Positions 11,601 through 22,045 of a stretch of 64,000 nt of DNA are shown here, piece after piece. Position numbers and translations under genes: made by a program. The stretch spans positions 1-64,000 of the forward strand of contig RCNN01000104.1 of the NCBI GenBank assembly GCA_003667245.1. Direction: 5' to 3'. Below the pieces are notes generated by a model. It ran no database searches. It was not told the DNA's origin and saw nothing but the letters and a program-made list of their open reading frames with translations. Positions within the stretch are counted from its first letter, which is position 1; each line of letters starts with the position of its first letter. Source of the stretch: Heterostelium multicystogenum. Its lineage: Eukaryota; Evosea; Eumycetozoa; Acytosteliales; Acytosteliaceae.

Positions 11601-13212
11601 AAACTGAATAGATTCGATTTGAAACATTTCAACTTTGGAATAATAAAAATTAATTTTGATATTGTGGTTTTTATATAATATAATTTTTACATACCTGAAG
11701 ATGGTGTAGATCCTGGTACTTTAAAAGAACCCATACTGCTAAGTACATTTATTCCTCCATAAAATGATAGTTCGTATTGGGATGGAACAACAGGTAATTC
11801 AAGATTATAGTAATACAGTCCATTTTCAAAACGACTAGGATACCAATTTTCTAGAGTCAATAAAATAGATCCAGATGAGACAGAAAATCTATAACTAGAT
11901 AAGTATGGTGTAGCAAATGTATAGATAATGAAATTTGAATTGGTTTGGGAATCGTATATGTTAACATTGGAATAAATTGATACACGAGATAAATCTAATT
12001 TTATCAATTAGTAAATGACTTGATAAAAACTAATTATTGACTTACCTAATTTATTCAAAGTTATACTATAGTTATCATTTAAAAAGGTTACAGCAGAGCC
12101 AACGAGAGAGATTGGATACTCCCCTGGAGATATTGTTTTAAATGGAACCACTCCAGTATAGGTTGAAACAGTTTCATTTCTAAATGTGTTCGTAAATGAT
12201 CGAGGAAACAGCATAGTGTTGAAATTTGATAAGGTTACTGATGATACAAACATTAGGTTTAAAAATTGTTGGTCTTGTGTATAATTTGAACCAGAAGGTG
12301 GATAGAATTCGATACTTTCTAACTCAGATGTGCTATTACCTATGAAATATTTATTAGTATATTACCTTTTGAAATGAAAAAGAATGGACCCAACAATACT
12401 TACCAAGAGGGAATAGATTTGGAATTGTTATATTTAAAGATAAATTCGAACGAAGTAAGGAAAGTCGAAGTGTAAATTCATTTACCGAAGCAAATTGATA
12501 GGATGGAGACACTACTAAACTATATGAATTTCTATTGTTGTGATCATATGCTGATACACTACATGCATATGATGGAATATCGAGATTTTCACAAGATATA
12601 GAATAAATAGTAGGGTCCTGTATACTTATTTCTGTATTGAAATTAAACTCTATATATTGATATATAGCAGTCTCGAAAGTATTATAAAGAATATTACCTC
12701 GTTTTCGAATGGAAAACTCTTCAGGGGTAATACCTGATTTAAAGATAATAATAGATTAGAAAGAAAGAAATAAAGAGTAATAATTATTAATAGTTTTTAC
12801 CTCTACAAATAATATTGGTAATATTAATAAATTGGTTAGGAAAACTAGGGTTTCCTTGCCTAAAATAGTGTATAGAAGCATTAAAACTAGTAGTATTGGG
12901 TGACAGTGGTATATTTAAATTGAAGGTTAACAAATATTGGTAGCCATATTGATAAGAATTCGTCATATAGAGAAAACCTGATTGAGATGTGAAATCCATA
13001 GATGAAACACCCAAGGTTGATTCTAATGTAATTGTAATCAATGTGGAGCACTGTCCACTGGAAATTAGATTTGGGTTAACATAAGTATAATTGGTAAGCT
13101 GTCCATTTATTAATAGCACTAACAAAATAAACTACAGTTAATAATCATATCTAACTTTGATTAGTAATTTAATATTACAATTAATAACTAAACAGATCAT
13201 TATCGGTAACAT
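8642..13212 (-). CDS. ComC-like TIG/EGF transmembrane glycoprotein, copy B (ten exons, two frame breaks)
   Basis: Tandem paralogue of the gene at 3578-8085, with the same ten-exon, all-phase-1 layout: 13179-13212, 12801-13118, 12404-12733, 12046-12339, 11695-11994, 11315-11632, 10919-11257, 10469-10867, 9590-10406 and 8642-9518. Exon 12404-12733 has no internal start codon but is fully open, so a simple ORF scan misses it. The product would be about 1341 residues: signal peptide (MLPIMICLVIN), Ig/TIG-like modules, a Pro/Thr-rich linker absent from copy A, an EGF-like module, the membrane-proximal domain, a helix and a basic tail. Two single-base differences break the frame: a base missing at 9233-9234, where copy A has three, and one extra base in the A6/T4 run at 10128-10137. 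Conservation on both sides of each break suggests sequence error or very recent decay. Confidence 0.82.
8742..9681 (-). repeat. near-identical 3' tract shared with copy A
   Basis: Counterpart of 3681-4622. Identity ends abruptly just upstream of the EGF-like Cys motif, where copy B has its Pro/Thr-rich linker, and again inside the cytoplasmic-tail codons. Confidence 0.8.
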
Positions 13213-14079
13213 GATTCTCTCTATATATTCGAATAGAATAGTTAATAGTAGTAAGAAGTCAATTCAAAATATAAAAAAAATGACTTTGAATAAATCAAGT
13301 GACACAACGACCTAAACAAAAAGATGTAGTGAAGTAGTCCAATGTTCTAGATTAAATATCATAGGATATTATCTTGATATTTAAAAAACAAATATCTGTA
13401 ATTTTGACGATTTACCCGAATTCCACAAGTAAATTTGGAAGAATTTTGATCAAAAGATGGCTAATGTCGTCAACATTGACGATATGTTATGAACTATTTA
13501 TTAATTGTATCTTTCAAGTTGTTGATTTCGATTCGATCTGGAGACCAGACAACATAATTAATGTAGTAAATTGTTGAAAAGTAGGTTCAATCTCCTTGAA
13601 ATCCTCAGTTTTTTAGAAATGAAAATGTGATGGTCGTATTCTTTAAAACTGTAAAAAGATATGAGGTCTTCTCTTGAGTTACGAAATTTTCAAGACCCGA
13701 TCTTTCCTAATATCTGAACCGAAATAACAATCTACGAATTTTGCACTCCTTATTGGATTGGCACAGTGACTCGTTCTAACTTTGATAAGATTCGAGATTT
13801 GTGAATTAAAATGAGTCTGGTGAATAACAAGATTAAGATTTGTGTTCATTACATTCAAAGTGAATGATGGGGGTGCAATCCAAGAAAAGGAGAAAATATA
13901 TGGGTAGTTATTAAATCGTCTTTATTTTCTCTAAACATTGTTATAGGAAATAAAGAATAAATGAAATACAATATATTTAACTATATGGTAAATATTTATC
14001 GATCAAATCTTGTAAATTTGCGGTGTGTTTCGTTTTTGGACTAACTAAATAAAAACTAATAAATAATAATATGTATTGT
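13213..14079. other. intergenic spacer
   Basis: Promoter side of copy B and the 3' flank of the zinc transporter. The ORF at 13374-13577 has no features of a gene and no RNA gene is recognisable. TTGGATTG near 13753 recurs in inverted orientation near 13880, but the match is short. Confidence 0.5.
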
Positions 14080-15715
14080 CTAATGACTATTTTGACGTTT
14101 CTTCTGTTTGGGTGGAGGACAAGGATCATTACATAGAGCCATAGAATCTTCTCCTGGCTGTAGTTCAATTTGAATGGTTGTGTGTTCTATGTTATAGGAG
14201 TTCTTCAAAAGTCTGCAAGCAGCCTTCAAAGTGTCATCGGCATTGACTCCATCTTGGATGGTAAGATGCACACTCAATGCTGGCTTACCAATAGTGATGG
14301 ACCAGATGTGTAAGTCATGTACCTCGGTAACACCTGGGAGCTCGGATAGATCTGAATTTACATCAGCAACGCTAATTTCCGAAGGAACACCTTCCATAAG
14401 TACACCAATACTTTGCTTTAGCAAACGAATGGTAGTGAATAATACAATAACTGAAAAGATAAAAGTGGTAATAGGATCAGCGATCTTCCAGGTCGGCTTT
14501 ATCCAGATGATAGCAGCAGCAATCATGACACCAATACTTTGGACACAATCACCAATGACATGAATATAAGCTGAATATACATTTATATTCATTTCTTCTT
14601 TATGTTCTATAATTTATGATTAGTTTTGATTAGCTAACTATTATATAGTCAATACATACGCTTAGTTGGCTCTCCAGATTCTATATCAATTTCTTCAGTT
14701 GGTACTTTTTTCTTTTTGGCATGAGAGTGTCCTCCTCCACCGTGAGAGTGTCCTCCTCCACCATGTGAATGTCCATGTCCACCTGCACCAAAGTGCAAGA
14801 TAATTGCATCGATAATATTGATACCTAAACCACAACTGGCAATGATAAACATTACTTTACCATCGACTTCGGGTGGATTGGTGATACGCTGAACAGCTTC
14901 GTAAAGTAGCACTCCAGTCAAAGCCCAGATCATCAAGACACTAGCCAATGCACCAAGAATCTCTGCACGATGGAAACCAAAACTAAGTGATGATGTGGGT
15001 GGATGTGTAGATATCCACATTGCAAACAAACTGAAAAAATATTAGTATTGGTATTTAAATGACATCTCTAAAGATTTACCTTAAAAACATAGCACCAATA
15101 TCGGTCAATAGATGGGCAGCATCGGTCATAATTGCAAGAGAGTTGGCCATATAACCACCAACTACTTCACCAACCATGAATACTGTAGTGAGGACCAAGG
15201 CAGTCATCAGTGCATACCTAGCTTTCTTTTTCTTATCCATTTCTTTAAGTGTATCGATTCCACTGAGCAGTCCTCTTCCATGGTCGTGGTCGTGGTCATG
15301 CTTATGCTCATGATCGTGTGGATGTCCATTATGGTTGTGATCGTGGTCATGATTGTGATTATGCTCATGATCACCATCATGACTATGTCCATGCCCGCTT
15401 TTAGATTTATTCTTTGGCTTGTGGTCGTGAGAATGTCCATTGCACAATAGCACCACTATCAGATGGACTGCTATCGAGTGAAAGACCATGAGCTTCAGAG
15501 GTGCTATGTCCATTAGAATCACCACTGGCATGGCTATGTCCATTTTTATGTTTATTTTTTTTCTCTTTGATACCGTGGCTGTGTCCGTGGCTATCGTGGC
15601 TATGTCCATGGTCAGCACTATTAGATTGATGATGATCATGATCAACTATCTCTTCGAAAGCATCATGATCCTCATTCAATAGCGACGCCTTCTGGTTATC
15701 ATTTTCGTGCTCCAT
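14080..15715 (-). CDS. CDF/SLC30 (ZnT-type) zinc transporter
   Basis: A cation diffusion facilitator that exports Zn2+ from the cytosol into vesicles or out of the cell by proton antiport (family role). Exons are 15080-15715, 14660-15030 and 14080-14606, with GTAAAT, GTATGT and AG signals, giving about 510 residues. The N-terminal region is a long His/Gly/Asp-rich segment with many HGHSH and HDHDH units. Six-helix transporter landmarks follow: AHLLTD in helix 2 and HVIGD in helix 5 supply the HxxxD metal site, and [17 protein letters not shown] lies between helices 2 and 3. The helix 4-5 loop is again His-rich ([21 protein letters not shown]). The cytoplasmic C-terminal domain contains [10 protein letters not shown]. 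One extra base near 15445 disrupts the frame between the acidic/Ser segment and CNGHSHDHK; otherwise all exons join in phase. Confidence 0.9.
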
Positions 15716-15827
15716 GATTCAAAAACACAACTAAATTATTTGTATTGGTTGTTTTTTTTTTAATTAATTATAATGTGTTGATGCAAAAGTATATTTGTTT
15801 TATATTATTATTGTTTAAACATTTAAT

Positions 15828-15859
<32 letters not shown>

Positions 15860-16588
15860 CAATAAAAATAAAAAGATTAATTAATCTTTTAAACAAGAAA
15901 GAATCAAAGAAGAAGATACATAATTTAATTGTTGTATTATTTTTATGATATGATATGAACTGATTGTACAATCGAATTGAAGTATGGTAAAAGTATCATT
16001 TCAAAACAACAATCACATAGCTATATCTAAAACTTATAATAATAATAATAATAATAAACAAAGCCTTGTTCTTTCATTCATCGATTCATTGATTTACATT
16101 TATACTGAATTAATGTTATTAATCGTAATTGAAAGTTGTTAAAATGATGATCATTATTGTATTGATTTAATAACAAATTAAATATGAACATAGATGAGTA
16201 ATTTAGATTATTAAATTTTATTACCTTTTTAATTATAGGAGTTGGAGCAGGAGTGGAGTTTTGATTATATTAATACAACATGCGAAGCGAAGTGTTCTTA
16301 GGAACGAAGTGTACTTTTCATAACAACAAAGTGAAGTGTTTTTAAAAATTAAAAAAAATAATTAAAAATAATAATATTTTTTTCTTATGAGTTTTCTAAA
16401 ATATCAGCTGTCTAATGTGACCACAATTTTTATGAAATCAAATCTGGAATTAGCGTGACATGACGAATAAATTAAGTATACTTTATGTGTTGGTGTGTGA
16501 AGTTCGATATAATGAACAATATAGTAATTATTATTATTAATATTATTATTAATATTAATATTGGGGAATTAAATAAAAATAATATTTA
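15716..16588. other. intergenic spacer with simple repeats
   Basis: Contains AAT repeats (about 15831-15855 and 16038-16055), long A/T runs and a small cluster of GAAGTGT words at 16289, 16306 and 16333, which stands out by G content against the A+T background. The 67-codon minus-strand ORF at 15768-15971 is a low-complexity accident. Confidence 0.5.
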
Positions 16589-17131
16589 TTAAAGTTGATC
16601 TATTTTGTTTGTTACATTGATAATAGATTGCATATTGTTGTTGTTGTAGTTGGAACAGATAGATTGTATGTATCTGTTTAGAGAACGTGGGCATACTTGA
16701 GGTACATGTTGGCTGGTTGAGTTCCCTTGTTTGATGTATCCGAAAGTGAAGGTTTGACCAGCGGCCAAAGTTGAGGCGTAGGATGGGAGGGTGAAATCGT
16801 TTCCGACAGTTTGGATGTTCCAGATGGAGGTGGCATCTCTGATGTTCAAGGTACCATCAGCAGCTCCGATGATGACATGGTTGACTGGACGTGGACCATT
16901 GTTTCTGATGGTGACTTCGACTTGGGTGAATGGCTTGCTTCCGTTGTCGTCAGTCCATTGCTTGACGACCTTTTGGGTCAAGGTGACACGATCACATCTG
17001 AAGATGCAACCATAATCGTGACCATCGACAACACATGAGTAGAATGGGTTGCAAATGTTTGAACCACAGTTGTAGTGGGCACTTGAGAGGGCAACAGCCA
17101 TCAAAACAAAGAGAGCAATCAAGACTTTCAT
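16589..17131 (-). CDS. secreted CBM49 cellulose-binding domain protein
   Basis: A single-exon 180-residue protein with a signal peptide (MKVLIALFVLMAVALSSA), a short Cys-rich segment (six Cys in about 30 residues) and a carbohydrate-binding domain of the CBM49 type from about residue 45 to 140. The domain shows VTLTQKVVKQWTDDNG near its start, TQVEVTIRNNGPRPVNHVII, and the typical closing strand LAAGQTFTFGYI. In dictyostelids such domains bind cellulose in the slime sheath, stalk or spore coat (family knowledge). The Asn-rich tail adds an N-glycosylation site. Codon use is noticeably less A+T-rich than its flanks, which fits a well-expressed gene. The exact structural role is unknown. Confidence 0.75.
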   Translation of the reverse strand: MKVLIALFVLMAVALSSAHYNCGSNICNPFYSCVVDGHDYGCIFRCDRVTLTQKVVKQWTDDNGSKPFTQVEVTIRNNGPRPVNHVIIGAADGTLNIRDATSIWNIQTVGNDFTLPSYASTLAAGQTFTFGYIKQGNSTSQHVPQVCPRSLNRYIQSICSNYNNNNMQSIINVTNKIDQL

Positions 17132-18269
17132 TTTACAATATTTTTAGAATTGGAAGGTAAGACTTTACTTATTAATTTTATATTTGTTTAATGTAATAAT
17201 ATATTTAATATTTTGATTTATATACAATTAATTCCAAAATGACCAACTATTTATAGTTTATTTTTCCAAACACTATTGTTTATTTGTTTGGAATTAATTC
17301 CAATTTATTAATATACTCCTTTACTTTTAAGATCTTTAGATAGATAACTTTAACATTCTTTATTTTTAATATTACATATTATCATTATTATTTGTAAATA
17401 ATTTTAAGATCCATAATTTTAATCTATAAAATTAAATTTCCACATAATAAAATCTAATATTATCTATAGATAAAATATTCAAACATTTTATTTCCAATTT
17501 TATCAAAGAATATGAATAATGAGTAATAAATTGATCAATTTATCTTTACATAAATATGTTATTGTTATTTGGATAAATATAGAAATGAATTGTATTTCAT
17601 AAAAATTAGGAAACAAGATAATAGAATAGACAATAACTTTATAATTGAATATTGTTTAATATACCCTACATATGACATATGTATTTTAGATAAGTTCAAC
17701 TACAAATCATTATAGGTATCGTTCTGTAATTTAATTTAAAGATTTCAAAGGTTGTATCAGATTCTATAGATTCTATTGAACTAGATTTGAATATGTAGAC
17801 CCGATAGTTTGGGCATCCAAACGAAAATCCCCCTGATACAATACTAATTTTCAAACTAATTTCTACATATTCCACCTGTACAATCGAGATTATGAGTGAA
17901 AATCTTTTCAAAAAAGTCTAAGTAGAAATTAGTTGTACTTTAGAATAAATACATTAAATTTATTTGTATATAATATTAAGAGGCGCAGTACCATTTAAAC
18001 TATAACGGGCTTAGAAGGATATTGTAAAAGAAGAAGAAGAATAATAAGAAGAGGGGAAGGCTGATATGGAATTGACTATTTTATATTTGTTTACACATAT
18101 ATTATTATGTTAATTATTTATAAGAAAAAAAACAAAATGATTATAACTAACCAAATTGTGAGGTCGCACTAACTATTATATTTAACTACATTGCTTGATT
18201 GATTGATTGCTATTATTTTCCTATCTATCTATCTAATCTATCTATATGGGTGGTCATGTCTATGTTCGT
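17132..18269. other. intergenic, promoter of the CBM49 gene
   Basis: About 1.1 kb of extremely A+T-rich sequence without a supportable gene. A perfect 16-base palindrome at 17288-17303 (TTGGAATTAATTCCAA) and a half-similar copy at 17225-17238 lie 90-170 bases upstream of the CBM49 start and are candidate regulatory sites. The ORF at 17696-17911 shows no family features. Confidence 0.5.
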
Positions 18270-18446
18270 TTAAATGTCGAAACCTTCAGCTCTTAAACAC
18301 TTCTTATGTGCCTCAATGAACTCGAAACACTTCTCTTCACCGTTGGTGAGGATGCATTCATCTCTGATCTTCTTGGTCTCTGGACAGGCACAGCAGATCT
18401 TCTTCTTTGGTGCTGGTGCGACTACTGGAGCAGTGTTCTCTGTCAT
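18270..18446 (-). CDS. cox17: COX17, copper chaperone for cytochrome c oxidase
   Basis: A 58-residue CHCH protein that delivers Cu(I) in the mitochondrial intermembrane space for assembly of cytochrome c oxidase. The family core is complete: [18 protein letters not shown] with the copper-binding CC pair, followed by [20 protein letters not shown], giving the twin Cys pairs of the coiled-coil-helix fold. I choose the Met at 18446 ([13 protein letters not shown]) rather than the upstream in-frame codons at 18494, because the resulting length and the Pro/Ala linker match the family and the upstream codons look like 5' untranslated or intronic sequence. It is intact and single-exon as annotated. 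Confidence 0.93.
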   Translation of the reverse strand: MTENTAPVVAPAPKKKICCACPETKKIRDECILTNGEEKCFEFIEAHKKCLRAEGFDI

Positions 18447-19114
18447 TCTCTCTCTCTTCTTATCTGATTGTAAAGTTAAATTTGATCTTAACAATTGTTA
18501 ATCTCTCAAAAACTCATTAATAATAATTTGTCGGTTTATCCCAACAATTCTCGAAGGAAAATATTAGTTTTTTCATTAAAAACAAAAAAAAAATAAAAAA
18601 AAATGATTCGTAAACTTTAGAATGATCTATTCACACTCCAAACACATAATCATGACTCTAATCTCTGTCGCACACATTCATTCATTCATTATGTTCCCAC
18701 ATATAAAAATGTGCTAATTGTAATGAAATTTCATAGTTTGAAGTGTTTTGACGATTTTCTGATTCCCAACAACAACAACCAAGACTACAATAACAATCTT
18801 TATTTATTATTGAGGCTCTAAATTGGCAAACAAAAAAAAAGCATACTATCAAATTAACAGAGAGTCCGATTTTCCGAACTAATGAATTGAAAAAAAAAAA
18901 CAATAGAAAAAAGTAATATCACACCAACAAACTCTTTTATACAAAAAAATCAATTTAATAAAAAAAATATTCAATTTAAGAAGTTTGATTTTTACTTTAA
19001 TTAATTCTGATGTGATGCATGAAATCAAAGGGACTACAATCTTTTTGACAGTCACTTTGTGTTAGTTTGCTATTTTCATTTATACTATTGTAAATTTTAT
19101 AATTAATAAATAAA
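18447..19114. other. divergent spacer between COX17 and SCOT
   Basis: Shared upstream region of COX17 (-) and the CoA transferase (+). It contains long A runs (18580-18605, 18830-18840, 18890-18900) and no gene I can support. The ORFs at 18682-18903 and 18997-19185 are low-complexity or overlap the SCOT first exon. Confidence 0.5.
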
Positions 19115-20844
19115 ATGTTGTCAACCAAATCCATTGTTAAATTATATGTATGTATACTGTTGTTTGTGTTCATTGAAAGATACATCTCAAAACATAAACT
19201 AATAACTAATTTATGAAACCATCACCCACTTATTCAATCGAAAATATAGAGTTCACTCAGATATTATTCATCAACCTCCAAGGTTGTTAGCTCAGCTAAA
19301 GAAGCTGTTGCTGATATTAAAGATGGTTCAAAAATTGTATGATATAATATGATATGATTTGATATGATGATGTTATTCATCTGGAGTAGCTAATACTTAC
19401 ATGTCAAATTGATGAATGTGTTTAGGTTGGTTGGTGGTTTTGGATTGTGTGGTATTCCAGAGAATTTGATTACAGCAGTTCGTGATAAGGGTGTAAAAAA
19501 ATCTCACTGTCGTCAGTAACAACTGTGGTGTCGATGATTTTGGATTGGGATTGTTATTGCAGACTCGTCAGATCAAGCGTATGATTGCCTCATACGTCGG
19601 AGAGAACGCTACTTTCGAATCACAATATCTTAAGGGTGAGCTCGAGGTCGAATTGACCCCACAGGGTAATTTGGCTGAGCGTGTCAGAGCCGGTGGTGCC
19701 GGTATCCCAGCTTTTTACACCCCAACCGGTGTTGGAACCATTTTGGTCGAGGAGGGTGGATTCCCAATCAAGTTTGCACAGGACGGAAGTGGAAAGGTAG
19801 AGATCACCAGCAAGCCACGTGAGACTCGTGTCTTCAACGGCCGTAACTACGTCTTGGAGGAGGCTATCACTGGTGACTTTGCTTTGGTCAAGGCATGGAA
19901 AGCTGATACCCGTGGTAATCTTGTATTCAGAAACACCGCCCGTAACTTCAATCCACCAATGGCCACTGCTGGTCGTATCACAATTGCTGAGGTCGAGGAA
20001 ATCGTCGAGCCAGGTCAATTGAAGCCAGACGAAATCCATCTCTCTGGTATCTACGTAGCCCGTGTCATCAAGGGTCCATCATACGAGAAGCGTATCGAGC
20101 GTTTGACCTTGGACCAAGGTAAGCCAGACGCAAACGTCGCTGCCAAGCCAAAGAATGAGGCTGCTTTGAGACGTGAGAAGATTGTTCGTCGTGCTGCTCT
20201 CGAATTCAAGGATGGAATGTATTGCAACTTGGGTATTGGTATGCCAACTCTTGCAAGTAACTACGTACCAAAGGGAATCAGAATCGAATTACAAAGTGAA
20301 AACGGTTTGCTCGGTATGGGACCATTCCCAAAGCCAGGACAACAGGATCCAGATTTGATCAATGCTGGTAAGGAAACTGTTACCACCATTCCAGGATCAT
20401 CTATTTTCTCATCTGCCGATTCATTTGCCATGATTCGTGGTGGTCACGTCGATTTGACCATCTTGGGTGGTATGGAGGTCTCTGCCAATGGAGATTTGGC
20501 CAACTGGGTCATTCCAGGTCAAATGGTCAAGGGTCCAGGTGGTGCTATGGATTTGACTGCAAGTGGTTCACGTGTTGTTGTTACCATGGAACACACCTCC
20601 AAGAATGGTAAACCAAAGATTTTGGAGCGTTGCACCCTTCCATTGACCGGTAAGGGTTGTGTCAACCGTATCATCACAGAGTTGGCTGTTTTTTGACGTC
20701 GAGCCAGGAAAGGGACTTGTTCTAATTGAAATTGCCGACGGTACCACTGTCGATCACCTCAAGACCATCACTGGTTGCCCATTCACTGTATCACCAAACC
20801 TCAAGCCATTGCAACAAAGTAAGCTTAGATTAAAACACGAATAA
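19115..20844 (+). CDS. oxct1: succinyl-CoA:3-ketoacid CoA transferase, mitochondrial (SCOT)
   Basis: Transfers CoA from succinyl-CoA to acetoacetate for ketone-body use in the mitochondrial matrix. I read a 33-base first exon at 19115-19147 ([11 protein letters not shown]), exon 2 at 19250-19336 and exon 3 from 19426. The first two exons give a presequence ([11 protein letters not shown]) and the start of domain 1. Exon 3 has [28 protein letters not shown], the [20 protein letters not shown] stretch, and the domain 2 motif [12 protein letters not shown] with the catalytic Glu, then [16 protein letters not shown] and [20 protein letters not shown]. About 511 residues, as in other eukaryotes. 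Three single extra bases break the frame: at the exon 3 start (19426-19434), in an A7 run at 19495-19501, and in a T6 run at 20689-20694. Removing one base from each run would restore the conserved order, so consensus errors are likely. Confidence 0.93.
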
Positions 20845-21103
20845 TAAACAAAAAATATAGTTTAATTGTAACATGTCCTGGTGGAACGAATCCATTCTTT
20901 TTGTTTTTGGAGTGGAGAATCTTTGTTGTTTTTGTGTAAAATTGATAAGCAAGTGAAGTAGTTAATTTAGCTGAATGAATTAAAAGTGAGGACTCAAGTA
21001 TTTAGTTAAAAGTTAAGATATACAATGTTTATTTTGTGCTTAATCTGTTATGTGCAGGTTGAACTAATAAACTCTACTATTTATTAATTAATGATTGGTT
21101 GAT

Positions 21104-21451
21104 CTATTGTTTGCAAGTGTATGAAACATTTCCGAAGCATCCAACTTCGATTGGTGTGATGATTGGGATACCTTCGCATTGTTTGCTATTTGGGAAACTG
21201 TATTCGAAAAGAGTGTCGTCTCCTGGGGTGCAAACGTAGTAGACACCATAGTAGCAAGAATTATTTAAAAATGAGTCTATTCTTGTGATTGAGTCGTATT
21301 GACATCCATCATCTTGGCCATAGTATGTAATAGTAGTGTAGGTTCCTACATCCTTTACTTTGTGGTTGTCTTGTTCCTTGACACTGAGAGCGTTACAAAC
21401 TCCACAGATTAAAACTAATAGGGCAATTAATAAAATACAAATATTCTTCAT
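21104..21451 (-). CDS. small Cys-rich secreted protein, unknown
   Basis: A 115-residue single-exon ORF with a strong signal peptide (MKNICILLIALLVLICGVCN) and six cysteines in the mature part (for example DDGCQYDS, NNSCYYGVYYVCTPGDD and GCFGNVSYTCKQ). It is followed by no anchor or GPI-like tail and has two possible N-glycosylation sites. I do not recognise the family. The pattern fits a small disulfide-bonded extracellular protein. It lies next to a long imperfect inverted repeat (21699-21830) that sits about 250 bases upstream of its start. Confidence 0.65.
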   Translation of the reverse strand: MKNICILLIALLVLICGVCNALSVKEQDNHKVKDVGTYTTITYYGQDDGCQYDSITRIDSFLNNSCYYGVYYVCTPGDDTLFEYSFPNSKQCEGIPIITPIEVGCFGNVSYTCKQ

Positions 21452-22045
21452 TTTGATTACTTCTATCTATCTATCTCTATCAATGTGTTGTGAATGAACT
21501 TGTGCGCTGACGACAATAAATACCAATCATTCGAATAGATTTGATTTTTATCAATAGAATCTTTTTCAAGATATTTGGAACCCAGCTTTCAAGATATTTT
21601 TTACAAAATCTGCTCGAAAAACAGGATATTTAAATTTAAACCTGTACAATACCAACCTAATCCTTCAAATACCAATAGAACTTTCTTGCGAAAACTTTTG
21701 AGAATCTTAGGTAGCACCATCAAGAGAAAAGTTCATGATAATAATTCAAGTGTTACGCAATATGATTCCATATATTTCCTTTTCACATAAATAATTATAA
21801 TGAACTTGTCTCTTGATGCTAAGATTCTCATAAGATCCCCATACATGATAATATACAATATATAGTTTATGAAGGAAAAGAGACGATGAAAAATTCAAAA
21901 AACAGAACCTTAGATCATTCTTTATGGATCTAAAAGATTTAAATCAAAGTGCTTCAAACATTTGAAATAATTATGATTTACTGAGTGAAATTAATTCTTT
22001 TTTTTTTTGGATATTTCTATTATATTTTTATTTATTGTAATTATG
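21452..22045. other. intergenic spacer holding a large stem-loop
   Basis: No gene is supported. The ORF at 21575-21790 overlaps the inverted repeat described separately. A T-rich tract lies at 21990-22005. Confidence 0.5.
21699..21830. repeat. imperfect inverted repeat, potential RNA hairpin
   Basis: Left arm 21699-21742 and right arm 21794-21830 pair as TGAGAATCTTAG, then CATCAAGAGA, then AAGTTCAT, then ATAAT with their complements. There are two single mismatches and a 7-base bulge (21711-21717) in the left arm only. The loop is about 50 bases. This is far longer than expected by chance here and could be a precursor-like hairpin RNA or a small MITE-like element. Confidence 0.7.

Noticed and set aside
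15112..15450. Plus-strand hydrophobic ORF (Met/Val/Ile-rich)
   Set aside because: Antisense of the His/Asp repeats in the zinc transporter.
16811..17038. Plus-strand acidic ORF over the CBM49 gene
   Set aside because: Antisense shadow; the minus strand has a signal peptide and the CBM49 pattern.
17696..17911. 71-codon minus-strand ORF
   Set aside because: Isolated in a very A+T-rich spacer; no recognisable pattern.
18682..18903. 73-codon minus-strand ORF
   Set aside because: Begins in poly-A/T sequence; low-complexity Phe-rich start typical of chance ORFs.
21575..21790. 71-codon plus-strand ORF
   Set aside because: Overlaps the large inverted repeat and has no protein features.
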